A stretch of 64,000 nucleotides of DNA from Bacteroidota bacterium (lineage in GTDB: Bacteria > Bacteroidota > Ignavibacteria > Ignavibacteriales > Melioribacteraceae): the NCBI GenBank assembly GCA_021824635.1, contig JAKAKD010000041.1, positions 1-64,000 on the forward strand. The letters are read 5' to 3'. Every line of letters starts with the position of its first letter. Position 1 is the first letter of the stretch. The notes under the pieces were generated by a model. The model was not told the DNA's origin and made no database searches. It worked only from the letters and a program-made list of their open reading frames with translations. The position numbers and the translations under genes were made by a program. Positions 47,166-55,898 of this stretch are shown piece by piece.

Positions 47166-49769
47166 CTATCTCTTACCGGAGTATAACCCGCCGGATTTTG
47201 TGATTTTAATATCCTGGAGTTCCGAAGCTTTGATACGAATTTCGAAATGAAAACCGCTGTAACGCCCAAGCGGATTCCATGTAAAATTCATCTCCCAGCA
47301 ATGAAGATCGCGGTAGATAGTGATTTGAGGTGCAGTAATTTCTTTACGGTCAAAATCGTAACTGCCGCGTAAAGTAAATTTCCAATTCTTTGTCAGACTG
47401 AATCCCAGGTCGGCATTCAGATTTGAAGATTTAAATGATTGATCGGGCAACGGTTTAGAAAAATTATAATTGTAACTCAAACTCAAATTCCATGGTATTG
47501 ATAAGTCCGGCGATTGGCTGTCATCATACAACGCAGAATAATCTTTCTTATTGAACGTTGTATAATTTTCTTTTATCTCTTGATTCTGCTCTACTCTTTC
47601 TTCTTTACTCTCTTCTTTGCTTTTTATTTTATCTCCGGTAAGAGTTGTTGATACGGAGAAATTAAAGTTAGTTAAGCGGAATAAACCTTTCCCTTTTGAT
47701 GCAAGAAACTGATTAACCTTCTGACCATCTTTGAAATCGTAAAATGTATATGATGACGAACCGGAAAAACTCAAAAGTTCACCGATTTGAGTTCTGTACC
47801 CCAAATTAAAATCGGAAAGCCTCAAACTATCTGCTGCAAAATTGTAACCGACACTAGCATTCAAATTGAGAAGCTGAATTTTCTTCTGCTCTTTTGTTGT
47901 GTCGTTTGGACTCTTAGACATTTTCATTTCAAAAACATTACCGAGAGAAAAATTTAGAGACTGGCTCTCTCCTGAAGAAGCGCCTCCGAAAACTTCTCTG
48001 CCGAATTTATCATACCTTATAACTTTACCGTCCGGCTGTGTATATGAATCGTAGTATCCCCATTTATCACTTGCAAAGTTCGGTGTGTAAACATAAGAGA
48101 CAGAGGGCATAAGTGTGTGTCTGAAAGATTCTACTCCAAAGAGATTAGGATTCATAATTCCATAAAGTTTGGTTGAAGCTGAAACGCTCATATTGAATGT
48201 CCGGACAAAATTCAATTCGTTTATGGAGGATGTAACCAGTGAATCCTTGGTTGTCCGTGCGCCGGTTTGCGGATCAATTACTTCGAAAGTTTTAAATTCT
48301 TGTTTCAAACGTTTGTTATACCATTTTTCAACATAATTAAAACTTGGCGATAAGTTAAAGTAACCGATCTTTGGAGAAGCGCTCAAAGCAATATTATGCT
48401 GAACACCGCCGTGAATATCCAAATTTCCGCTAACAGTTCTTCTGTTATTAGAGAATTGACCGGAATAAGTGTAACCAATCATTTCATACCATTTCTGATC
48501 GAGTGCGGATTCAACATTTTTTCTTTTGAAAGGATAAGTAATTGATTTGGAAAAATTAATATTCGGCAAAGATTCGTTTAAATCGCCGGTAGAAATATTT
48601 TGAGTCCGGCTGTAATTGATTGACATACTCGCACCGGATTCATCCCACACCTTACTGAATGTAGCATTCGAAGTTATGTTCTGAGACAAAAGATCGTTAT
48701 AACTGATACTGTTATTATCCAAATAGTTTGATGAAATGAATTGCAGATTAACATCAAGACGCATTGTTGGGTTTATCTGCTGGTTATGATACCAAGATAA
48801 ATTCCAATCTTTCTGTTGGCTTTTTTGAGGACTGCTTGGATCCACACGAATCACGTTTGAGTATCCCGCATTTAATGAACCGGAAAAATCATATCTCTTG
48901 GCGTAACGGAATCTTGAACGTGCGCCCCAGCCGCCTTTAAAATAATAATCGCCGTTAAGAGCCAAATCCATATAATCATTCATTGCAAAGAAATATCCAA
49001 AATTGCTGAAATACTGTCCGCGGTCTGCCGCTTGCCCGTAAGTTGGAATTATTATTCCCGATCTTCTACCGGTCTCATTTGGAAAAACCGCAAACGGTAA
49101 AGGAATTGGAAAAGGAACGCCTCCGATATACATGAAAATCCACCGCGCAATCATTTTATCTTTTTGAATTACTTTCATTTCACTTGCGGCAAAATATGTG
49201 TGGGGCGTATCGTTGTCGCAAGTTGTAAATGTTCCGTTCTTTATGAAGAAAGTATTTTTATCAACCTTCTTTACATCTTCCCCCGCGTAATTTTGCCCCT
49301 TGTTTTTATTTTTTGCGAGATAAATAAATCCGCGCTGACTCTTAAAATTATATTTTATATTCTCGCCTTCATAAGTATCGTTCCCTTCGGTAAGCTCTGG
49401 AGCTTCTTTGAGTTTTACTTTTGCTGTGTCGGAAGTGTCTGCAATACCGAATGCTTCAAGATCATTGGTTTTATAATCAACAAATATCTTTCCGCTTTTT
49501 AACTCGGTAGTTTTATATTTGAGATCTCCTGAACCATAGAGATACATCTTCTTGCGGGGAATATCGAAAATCAGAGAGTCTGCCGAACTTGAAAACACAA
49601 CAGCATCAACATCATATTTTTTTTGAGATTTTGTTGTATCGGAATTTGTGAGAGAATCTTTTACAGTAGTGTTAAGCGAGTCGGATTTTTTAAATGAAAC
49701 AGAGTCCTTCTTTTGTGCGAACAAAGAAGTGCAAAACAAAATTAATATGAGAGAGAAAACATACTTCAT
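47166..49769 (-). CDS. LPS-assembly outer-membrane protein, LptD-like
   Basis: The 867-residue exported protein has a signal peptide (VFSLILILFCTSLFAQ), an N-terminal OstA-like jellyroll region (YLYGSGDLKYKTTELKSG, GENIKYNFKS), and a large beta-barrel C-terminal part with many alternating aromatic and polar strands. LptD inserts LPS into the outer leaflet. The motif FVDYKTNDLEAFG and the barrel start VIQKDKMIARWIFMYIGGVP fit the short LptD type of Bacteroidota. ATG 49769 is preferred to the TTG one codon earlier. It is separated from the ROK kinase by only 36 bases. Confidence 0.8.
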   Translation of the reverse strand: MKYVFSLILILFCTSLFAQKKDSVSFKKSDSLNTTVKDSLTNSDTTKSQKKYDVDAVVFSSSADSLIFDIPRKKMYLYGSGDLKYKTTELKSGKIFVDYKTNDLEAFGIADTSDTAKVKLKEAPELTEGNDTYEGENIKYNFKSQRGFIYLAKNKNKGQNYAGEDVKKVDKNTFFIKNGTFTTCDNDTPHTYFAASEMKVIQKDKMIARWIFMYIGGVPFPIPLPFAVFPNETGRRSGIIIPTYGQAADRGQYFSNFGYFFAMNDYMDLALNGDYYFKGGWGARSRFRYAKRYDFSGSLNAGYSNVIRVDPSSPQKSQQKDWNLSWYHNQQINPTMRLDVNLQFISSNYLDNNSISYNDLLSQNITSNATFSKVWDESGASMSINYSRTQNISTGDLNESLPNINFSKSITYPFKRKNVESALDQKWYEMIGYTYSGQFSNNRRTVSGNLDIHGGVQHNIALSASPKIGYFNLSPSFNYVEKWYNKRLKQEFKTFEVIDPQTGARTTKDSLVTSSINELNFVRTFNMSVSASTKLYGIMNPNLFGVESFRHTLMPSVSYVYTPNFASDKWGYYDSYTQPDGKVIRYDKFGREVFGGASSGESQSLNFSLGNVFEMKMSKSPNDTTKEQKKIQLLNLNASVGYNFAADSLRLSDFNLGYRTQIGELLSFSGSSSYTFYDFKDGQKVNQFLASKGKGLFRLTNFNFSVSTTLTGDKIKSKEESKEERVEQNQEIKENYTTFNKKDYSALYDDSQSPDLSIPWNLSLSYNYNFSKPLPDQSFKSSNLNADLGFSLTKNWKFTLRGSYDFDRKEITAPQITIYRDLHCWEMNFTWNPLGRYSGFHFEIRIKASELQDIKITKSGGLYSGKR

Positions 49770-49804
49770 CAATTGGTTGAATTCTTTTTCTTTTTACTGC
49801 AAAA

Positions 49805-50764
49805 TTATGATTTATAAAACACAAGTGCAGATGCACCTTTTATTCCCGCTTCATTCTTCAATTTAGCCGGTTTTACAGTTATTCTGTCCCGGAATGATTT
49901 CATCACTCTCTCTTTAATAGAAGATTCAACTGCATCAAATAACAATTTGCCAAATCCGGCAATGCCGCCGCCGATAATTATTGTTGAAATATCCAGAACA
50001 TGCACCGCAGATGCGAGCGCATAACCGAGCTTTGTTCCCGTATCAACAACCACCGAATTCGAAAATTCATCTCCTTGTTCAGCCGCGGATTGAATTAATT
50101 TTGGCGTAAGTAAATTCAGATCTCCGTTAGTCAATTCGAATAGAATAGAATCGTTTCTCTCTTGAAGTTTTATTTTCGTTCTTTCGATAAGATAATCTTT
50201 ACCGATGTATGCTTCAATGCAGCCGATAGAACCGCATTTGCATTTAGCTCCGGCGCTATCAATTGTTATATGACCGAGTTCGCCGGCAAGACCCGTATCG
50301 CCCCGGTAAATTTTCTTATCAATTATAATTCCTCCGCCGACACCTGTGCCTAAGGTTATCATAATAAAATTTTTATAATATTTTCCGGCACCGTAAATCA
50401 ACTCTCCAATTGCCGCGGCGTTGGCATCGTTTTCCACAAATACATCGCAATCAAATTCTTTTTTTAAGATACTGCCAAGGTGAACTTTGCCCCAGCCGTA
50501 AAAGTTAGGAGGATTTTCAACTGTTCCTTTTTTTAATTTTACCGCGCCGGGCGCTCCAATTCCAATTCCTAAAATTTTTTCTCTGTTCCCTTTAACAACT
50601 TCTTCAATTCCTCTTTTGATTTGCTTTGTTACAGCTTCCGGTCCTTTAGATGAATTACTATCGTAAGAAACTTTTTTTATAATTTTCCCTTTCTCATCAA
50701 CCAAACCTACTTTGATGGTTGTTCCTCCGAGATCAACACCGACTGCAAATTTTTTCTTAGACAT
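49805..50764 (-). CDS. ROK-family sugar kinase (glucokinase-like)
   Basis: The 319-residue protein has the ATP-binding GVDLGGTTIKVGLVDEKG, GIGIGAPGAVKL, FVENDANAAAIGELIYGAGK, TLGTGVGGGIIID and the ROK zinc motif C-K-C-G-S-I-G-C-I-E near residues 173-182. It likely phosphorylates glucose or a related hexose. There is no helix-turn-helix, so it is not a ROK repressor. It lies 11 bases after the LEA-like lipoprotein gene. Confidence 0.88.
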   Translation of the reverse strand: MSKKKFAVGVDLGGTTIKVGLVDEKGKIIKKVSYDSNSSKGPEAVTKQIKRGIEEVVKGNREKILGIGIGAPGAVKLKKGTVENPPNFYGWGKVHLGSILKKEFDCDVFVENDANAAAIGELIYGAGKYYKNFIMITLGTGVGGGIIIDKKIYRGDTGLAGELGHITIDSAGAKCKCGSIGCIEAYIGKDYLIERTKIKLQERNDSILFELTNGDLNLLTPKLIQSAAEQGDEFSNSVVVDTGTKLGYALASAVHVLDISTIIIGGGIAGFGKLLFDAVESSIKERVMKSFRDRITVKPAKLKNEAGIKGASALVFYKS

Positions 50765-50775
50765 TATTTTTTTAA

Positions 50776-51411
50776 CTAATTGAATGATTTATCTACAATC
50801 GTAATTTCATTGGGATATTCAATTTTGCCTAATGGAGTTCCTAGAACCGGTTTAGCAATCATTTTTAGGTTTGATGTTGAACCGTGCGCTCCGCCGATCT
50901 GTAAAAGCAATAGAAGAATATCATCCATACTTTTTTCTTTAAATGATTTTGCAATGTTAAATTCAATTTTGATTGGAATGATAACAGATTCTCCTTTGCC
51001 CGGAACAAAAACCGGTTCAGCTATATTTCCCTGAACAATTTCTTTTTCGTTTAAGTATAATCTCCACGGAAATGACGATATGTTTAGATCTGTTCTCGCA
51101 AAGCCGCCGTTCCCGTCATTCGGATTTTTCGCTTCAATGTTAAGTAAGAAAGTAAGAGGAAGATTACCCCTCATTAATCCCGCAGTTAATTTTAACAGTT
51201 CAAGGGAATTGAAATCTTTCAAAGATTTTTTGTCAGCAATTGAAATCCCGATAACTTTGTAGTCAGTTGCGGAATTAATTTTGTACTTCAAACGTGATAC
51301 GTTAGAGATAGTTTGATAGACACTGCATCCCGAAACGATTGAGAGCAACAGAATAACCGGAATAATCAGCCGGAACGGTTTAAGAATTACGTATTTTTTC
51401 TTATTCAACAT
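50776..51411 (-). CDS. Lipoprotein with LEA type 2-like domain
   Basis: The 211-residue protein has a long lipoprotein signal ending LLSIVSGCS, with the lipobox cysteine near residue 29. The mature part contains SLELLKLTAGLMRGNLPLTF and FLLNIEAKNPNDGNGGFARTDL, the pattern of the LEA14 / water-stress (WHy) immunoglobulin-like fold found in bacterial lipoproteins. Function is unknown. It overlaps the Gfo/Idh gene by 11 bases. Confidence 0.65.
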   Translation of the reverse strand: MLNKKKYVILKPFRLIIPVILLLSIVSGCSVYQTISNVSRLKYKINSATDYKVIGISIADKKSLKDFNSLELLKLTAGLMRGNLPLTFLLNIEAKNPNDGNGGFARTDLNISSFPWRLYLNEKEIVQGNIAEPVFVPGKGESVIIPIKIEFNIAKSFKEKSMDDILLLLLQIGGAHGSTSNLKMIAKPVLGTPLGKIEYPNEITIVDKSFN

Positions 51412-52426
51412 CGTTCAACCAACTCGGAAAATTTTTTGCGTTCTTAATTGACTCTTCAATTTTAGCGATAATCATTTCAGCAACTCTTAAAGCTTTCAAT
51501 CCGTCTTTGCCGCTGACTATAGGTGTGGTTCCTTTCACAATGGCATCAACAAATAGTTCTAATTCAAGTTTGAGAGCGTTCACTTCCTTAAATTTCGGCT
51601 GTTCATAAGCTACTACTTTCTTTTTATCACCGATTCCTATTTCTCCAAATGTTTTGAAGAATCCTTTCGGTTTTTGATCTGGCGGCAATAATCTAAATAC
51701 TTCCGAAACACCCGTAGTAAAATCAAGAGAGATATAAGTATCGCGCTGAAACATTCTCATTTTTCTCATTTTCTTTTGAGAAATGCGGCTTGCGGTTACA
51801 TTAGCGATGGCTCCGTTTTCAAATTCGATGCGTGCATTTGCAATATCCAGAGTATCGGAAACAACAGGCACGCCGCTGGCACTTACACTTTTCACTTCGC
51901 TCTTTATTAAACTTAGAATGATATCAATATCATGTATCATCAAATCCAATACAACGGCAACATCGGTTCCTCTCGGATTAAATTGAGCGAGGCGATCCGT
52001 TTGAACGAACAACGGATTTAATTTATACTTCTCCAAAGAAATTAAAGCGGGGTTGAATCTCTCGATATGTCCGACCTGAAAAGTTAATTTTTTCTCCTCT
52101 GCAATTTTGATAAGTTCTTCGGCTTCCCAGATCTGTGTTGTAATCGGTTTTTCTACAAATACATGTTTGTTCTTTGCAAAAGATTGTTTCACTAAATCAT
52201 AATGTGCGCTTGTAGTTGCAACAATATCTACTGCATCAACTTCTGCGAGAAGTTTTTCCAAATCATCAAATGGTTTTACTTTTAATTCGCTTCCGACTTG
52301 CTTAGCTCTTTCATAATCTTGGTCGTAAATTCCGATCAGCTCACAATTTTCAACTTCTTTAAAAAGTTTTGTGTGAATTTTACCCAGATGCCCGGTTCCT
52401 ACAACACCAACTTTAACTTTCATCAT
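51401..52426 (-). CDS. Gfo/Idh/MocA-family NAD(P)-dependent oxidoreductase
   Basis: The 341-residue protein has the Rossmann motif VGVVGTGHLGKIHTKLF and the family active-site lysine in FVEKPITTQIWEAEEL. The histidine-containing segment DLMIHDIDIILSL is conserved. Such enzymes act on sugars or nucleotide sugars, sometimes UDP-N-acetylglucosamine for envelope glycans. Its ATG 52426 overlaps the stop of the plug-protein gene by 4 bases. Its substrate is not visible. Confidence 0.88.
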   Translation of the reverse strand: MMKVKVGVVGTGHLGKIHTKLFKEVENCELIGIYDQDYERAKQVGSELKVKPFDDLEKLLAEVDAVDIVATTSAHYDLVKQSFAKNKHVFVEKPITTQIWEAEELIKIAEEKKLTFQVGHIERFNPALISLEKYKLNPLFVQTDRLAQFNPRGTDVAVVLDLMIHDIDIILSLIKSEVKSVSASGVPVVSDTLDIANARIEFENGAIANVTASRISQKKMRKMRMFQRDTYISLDFTTGVSEVFRLLPPDQKPKGFFKTFGEIGIGDKKKVVAYEQPKFKEVNALKLELELFVDAIVKGTTPIVSGKDGLKALRVAEMIIAKIEESIKNAKNFPSWLNDVE

Positions 52427-53685
52427 AACGCTCCGGATTTAATTTTTTTGTAACCGATAATTTTATCGTAACCGCCTTTCTCCACGGACGCATAGTAGAG
52501 AAAAATGTTGTATTCATTTTCAGTTTCGTAAAAATTACCTTCAAGAATTTCCCAATCAATATTTTCAACAACTCCGTTTACAATTTGCCCGGTTACATAT
52601 TGATATTCATACACGCCGCGTTTTAATTGAACTGAAATATTCATCATTCCGTTATCGTCATACATTTCGTATTCCGGTGTAACTTTCCAATCATTAAAAG
52701 AGCCGACAAGAAAGATTGACGACTTAATCTGCTCGGGCGGGCGCATTCTGAAGATAACTTTAAGATAATCTGCATTTTCATTTCTATAATCCATAAGGTA
52801 GGATGCGCCGTTAAAATCTCTTCTTCCTTTTGTAAATAAATTTGATGTCTCAATATCACCGAAGTGTGCAAAGACAGGAGGCATATTGTATTTGCCAACG
52901 TCGCGGATATCCGCAATACGGTATTCATTACCGGGACGGACGTTTCGCGCGATAAATGTAAATTTGTTCGATCCGTTCCATTCGTAAAAACGGTCCGCTG
53001 TGTAAGAATTTCTATCAATTATCATTGGATAATAAAATTTACGGTTGGTAATAATTTCAACGCGTGTAACATTTGATGAATAGAGTGAATCCGGTAATAC
53101 AAAATTTGTTTTTATCGCAATGGTTCTTCCCGAAGAAGCAAGATCGTTCATGTCTCCCTGCAAACCTTCTTTTGCAACTTGTACATTTAATTTAATGTCC
53201 GGATAGACAACAAAAAACTTACCTGAGCCGTAAATCAGATCTCTGTTTTGAGAATCAACTATATAGAATCTCCAGTTGCCGGAGAATGGGAAAGTTACAT
53301 TGTTGTTGGGGAAAGAACCGTTATAATGATAACGGGCTCCGCGTATATTTTGCGGCAATTCATCAAACCATAAAATTGTTTCCGAGTTATACATTCGGTT
53401 AGATAAAAATGGATTGTCATACGGATTCCAATCGGCATCGCAAAATTTAAAGACGATATTGAAGTTCGGCATGAATTCCGATTGCACATCGAAGTCAATA
53501 GTTATTGAACTTTTTGACTTGTCTGAATGATCAATTACCGGAAATTCGGTTTGATCATTCGAAGAATAAACACGAAGACTTTTAATTTCCGTTCCGTTTG
53601 CATAATTAACGGAGACTGCAATCAAGAATATCAGAAAGAAATTAAAAATCGAATTTCTTAGCGGATTCAAAAAATCTCTACGCAT
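52423..53685 (-). CDS. Type IX secretion system plug protein (DUF5103 family)
   Basis: The 420-residue protein has a signal-type hydrophobic N-terminus (IFNFFLIFLIAVSVNYA). It matches the DUF5103 family that was identified as the Plug of the SprA translocon. Visible features include LRVYSSNDQTEFPVIDHSD, WFDELPQNIRGARYHY and DVGKYNMPPVFAHFGDIETS. C-terminally, FLVGSFNDWKVTPEYEMY is followed by a beta-rich domain. In the Flavobacterium structure Plug closes the periplasmic side of SprA when no PorV is bound. The gene is encoded about 16 kb from sprA in this window, in a different operon. Confidence 0.82.
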   Translation of the reverse strand: MRRDFLNPLRNSIFNFFLIFLIAVSVNYANGTEIKSLRVYSSNDQTEFPVIDHSDKSKSSITIDFDVQSEFMPNFNIVFKFCDADWNPYDNPFLSNRMYNSETILWFDELPQNIRGARYHYNGSFPNNNVTFPFSGNWRFYIVDSQNRDLIYGSGKFFVVYPDIKLNVQVAKEGLQGDMNDLASSGRTIAIKTNFVLPDSLYSSNVTRVEIITNRKFYYPMIIDRNSYTADRFYEWNGSNKFTFIARNVRPGNEYRIADIRDVGKYNMPPVFAHFGDIETSNLFTKGRRDFNGASYLMDYRNENADYLKVIFRMRPPEQIKSSIFLVGSFNDWKVTPEYEMYDDNGMMNISVQLKRGVYEYQYVTGQIVNGVVENIDWEILEGNFYETENEYNIFLYYASVEKGGYDKIIGYKKIKSGAL

Positions 53686-53906
53686 TTAATTGAGTTATAC
53701 GGGATATAAACTTGAAAAGTTTTCTCCTCCCTGTTCGAATCAATCAACAAACCTTCATCAAATGCCTGTACAAGTTTACCTGTCTTGAAAACGATCTCGT
53801 AAAATGTAGGATGTTCCCCTTTCTCTTTACCGTAAACTACGCCGTAATTCTCGAACATTGTTATGTTGAGTGTCTTGCCAACGAATTGATTCCAATCCAA
53901 TTTCAT
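53667..53906 (-). CDS. Small protein of unknown function
   Basis: The 79-residue protein starts MKLDWNQFVGKTLNITM and has no signal or membrane segment. It looks like a compact beta-rich fold with alternating hydrophobic strands (ITMFENYGVVYG, PTFYEIVFK, FQVYIPYNSIKCVEIF). It overlaps the plug gene by 19 bases and the composition is coding-like, which supports it being real. Its ATG has only a weak AAGGTG upstream, at a usable distance. No family is recognised. Confidence 0.55.
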   Translation of the reverse strand: MKLDWNQFVGKTLNITMFENYGVVYGKEKGEHPTFYEIVFKTGKLVQAFDEGLLIDSNREEKTFQVYIPYNSIKCVEIF

Positions 53907-54026
53907 AATTCACCTTGGAATTTTTATAAAATTTTATGCTGAAAAATTTCAATTACAATCAAAAAGTAGTTAAAAACGAAGTCTTTTCCAATTGGATGAA
54001 TGGTGCAAAAAAGAGGTGTATTGAAT

Positions 54027-54055
54027 AAGAGCAAGATCAAGATTAAGAGCAAGAT
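54027..54055. repeat. Short direct repeat AAGAGCAAGAT x2
   Basis: Two perfect 11-base copies lie at 54027-54037 and 54045-54055, embedded in a purine-rich tract of GAGCAAGA units. The tract runs directly into the hairpin arm at 54059. The reverse strand of the hairpin repeats the GAGCA theme, so hairpin and tandem repeat appear to have grown from the same short unit. Confidence 0.6.
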
Positions 54056-54058
54056 TAG

Positions 54059-54088
54059 GAGCATGAAGTATAAATAATTTTCATGCTC
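54059..54088 (-). terminator. Hairpin downstream of the DUF4097 gene
   Basis: GAGCATGAA at 54059-54067 pairs perfectly with TTCATGCTC at 54080-54088 across a 12-base loop. It lies 24 bases beyond the stop of the DUF4097 gene in its direction of transcription. No T tract follows the stem on the minus strand, so termination is possible but not strongly indicated. Confidence 0.45.
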
Positions 54089-54111
54089 TTGCTCATAATC
54101 ATAAACTAATT

Positions 54112-55032
54112 TTATTTCTGACTTACAATAATATCGCCGCCGGTTGTTTCGAGTTTAAGAACACTTCCGCCGCCGTTGAATTCAGCGTCAACTTCACTGC
54201 GTCTCACACGTTTCAATTTTGAATTGGAAAAATTATTTGATATTTCTCCGCCGGAAGTTTCGAGATGAACTTTAGCTTTAAAATCCGCCGGAAGTTTTAT
54301 CTGTATCTCGCCGCCGGATGTAGATGCTTCAATTCCTTTATTTGGACCGGTATAATTAATTGCAATATCTCCGCCGGATGTTTCTGCAAAAAGTTTCCCA
54401 TCGGTCAAATCAATATTAATATTGCCGCCGGATGTTTCGGCGTGAAGATCACCATTAGTCTCTTCGCATTTTATATCTCCGCCGGAAGTTGATAAACTCA
54501 TAACACCTTTATGTTTGTCCAAAGTAATATCTCCGCCGGAAGTTTCAGCTTTTAATTTTCCGTTTGTATTACTTAATGTAATATCACCGCCGGAAGTATC
54601 TAATTTAAAATCTCCGACAAGATTTGCAACGTTAATATCGCCGCCGGATGTTTCAACGTGAGGATTAAAATTCTTTGGTGTCATTACTTCGACTCGGACA
54701 CTTAAATTATTTCCGAACCAGCTGAACATTGATCCTCTTTTTTTGGCTATAACCTTTACTACGTCTCCTTCCTGATAGATATCAAACTTCATTTTGCTTT
54801 CTGCGCGGCTGTTGGCGAATATTTTCACATAAACTTCAGGTTTATCCCAGCTTTCCACTTTTACATCGGCGCCGCTTGTATTAACATAAACGCTCTGCCA
54901 GTCTTTAACCTGAAATGATTTCTCTCTAATCAGTTTCAGATTATCCGCAAGTGAAAGAGAAGCCGAAATCATAATTAATGAAATCACAACCAGCATCTTC
55001 TTAAGCAAATTGTATTGAATAGAACTATTCAT
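54112..55032 (-). CDS. Exported DUF4097-type beta-repeat protein
   Basis: The 306-residue protein has a signal peptide (LLKKMLVVISLIMISASLSLA). After a non-repeat domain (about 30-126), TSGGDI-type units begin at residue 128. Five recur exactly every 18 residues, then drift at 20 and 21 residues before TTGGDIIVSQK. The pattern predicts a beta-helix or beta-roll, as in the DUF4097 adhesin-like family. GGAGGT precedes ATG 55032. The DNA shows the same 54-base periodicity. Possible role is at the cell surface; no function is known. Confidence 0.82.
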   Translation of the reverse strand: MNSSIQYNLLKKMLVVISLIMISASLSLADNLKLIREKSFQVKDWQSVYVNTSGADVKVESWDKPEVYVKIFANSRAESKMKFDIYQEGDVVKVIAKKRGSMFSWFGNNLSVRVEVMTPKNFNPHVETSGGDINVANLVGDFKLDTSGGDITLSNTNGKLKAETSGGDITLDKHKGVMSLSTSGGDIKCEETNGDLHAETSGGNINIDLTDGKLFAETSGGDIAINYTGPNKGIEASTSGGEIQIKLPADFKAKVHLETSGGEISNNFSNSKLKRVRRSEVDAEFNGGGSVLKLETTGGDIIVSQK

Positions 55033-55166
55033 AATTACCTCCGAATTAATTTGATTTACTGATTGTTTAGACTCCTCACTTTCCTGTTAAGTTACGCGTA
55101 TTCCAAAAAAATCTTTTATGAAAAAAATCAATTTGTGCTATATTACCGGAAACAAATGAGGCATTT

Positions 55167-55535
55167 TTGATTAAATATCTGATTGTATTTATAGGCGCGG
55201 GTTTAGGAGGCGGGTTCCGTTATTGGGTCTCATCATTTGTTCAGAAACAATTTCCACCCTACTTTCCATGGGGAACGCTTACCGTAAATTTGATTGGCAG
55301 TTTTATTCTCGGCATGATGATCTTCGGTCTGGATGAAAAAGAATTGATCAGTCCTTCTGTAAAACTATTTATCGGAATAGGATTCTGCGGCGGCTTTACA
55401 ACTTTTTCTTCCTTTTCGTTAGAAACATTTAATTTAATCCGAGACGCGGAATTTCTTTTTGCAGGATTAAATATTTTGGCAAACGTAGTTCTAACTATTC
55501 TTGGAATTTATTTTGCTTATTTAATCACAAGGTGA
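55167..55535 (+). CDS. crcB: Fluoride exporter CrcB/Fluc
   Basis: The 122-residue protein has four membrane segments and the Fluc hallmarks GAGLGGGFRYWVSSF, WGTLTVNLIGSFILGM (pore asparagine) and GFCGGFTTFSSFSLE (TM3 break with the Phe box). It exports fluoride as a dual-topology dimer. TTG 55167 is the start, with GAGG about seven bases upstream. The leader shows no fluoride riboswitch. It is followed 3 bases later by the DUF190 gene. Confidence 0.93.
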   Translation: MIKYLIVFIGAGLGGGFRYWVSSFVQKQFPPYFPWGTLTVNLIGSFILGMMIFGLDEKELISPSVKLFIGIGFCGGFTTFSSFSLETFNLIRDAEFLFAGLNILANVVLTILGIYFAYLITR

Positions 55536-55538
55536 TTT

Positions 55539-55889
55539 ATGAAAATTGAAGGTGAAGCAAAACTGCTGAGGATTTTTTTAGGAGAAGCAGATAAAATTTC
55601 TCATCTGCCTGTTTACGAAAAGATTGTAACCGAAGCACGGAAGCAAAATCTTGCCGGCGCTACTGTTTATAAAGGCGTTATGGGTTTCGGCGGGAACAGC
55701 AGAATTCACAGCGCAAAAATTTTACGCCTCTCTGAAGATTTGCCGCTGGTTATTGAAATTGTGGACGAACTAAAAAAAATTGAAGAGTTTATTCCGACAG
55801 TTGAAAAGATTTTTGAAGAAGCTAATTGCGGCGGACTTATTACAGTTGAAAAAGCCGAGATCATAGTTTATAAATCAACTAAAAAGTAA
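55539..55889 (+). CDS. DUF190 domain protein
   Basis: The 116-residue protein has the DUF190 pattern: AKLLRIFLGEADK, KIVTEARKQNLAGATVYKGV, MGFGGNSRIHSAKILRLSEDLPLVIEI and a C-terminal helix. The ferredoxin-like fold recalls the PII signal protein, and DUF190 is commonly encoded beside crcB. The 3-base gap here repeats that linkage. Its role in fluoride resistance is inferred from neighbourhood. Confidence 0.88.
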   Translation: MKIEGEAKLLRIFLGEADKISHLPVYEKIVTEARKQNLAGATVYKGVMGFGGNSRIHSAKILRLSEDLPLVIEIVDELKKIEEFIPTVEKIFEEANCGGLITVEKAEIIVYKSTKK

Positions 55890-55898
55890 AAACTCTAT

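Noticed and set aside
55033-55166. Fluoride riboswitch before crcB
   Set aside because: The leader shows no GGxGATGG-type core or paired stems of the crcB motif.
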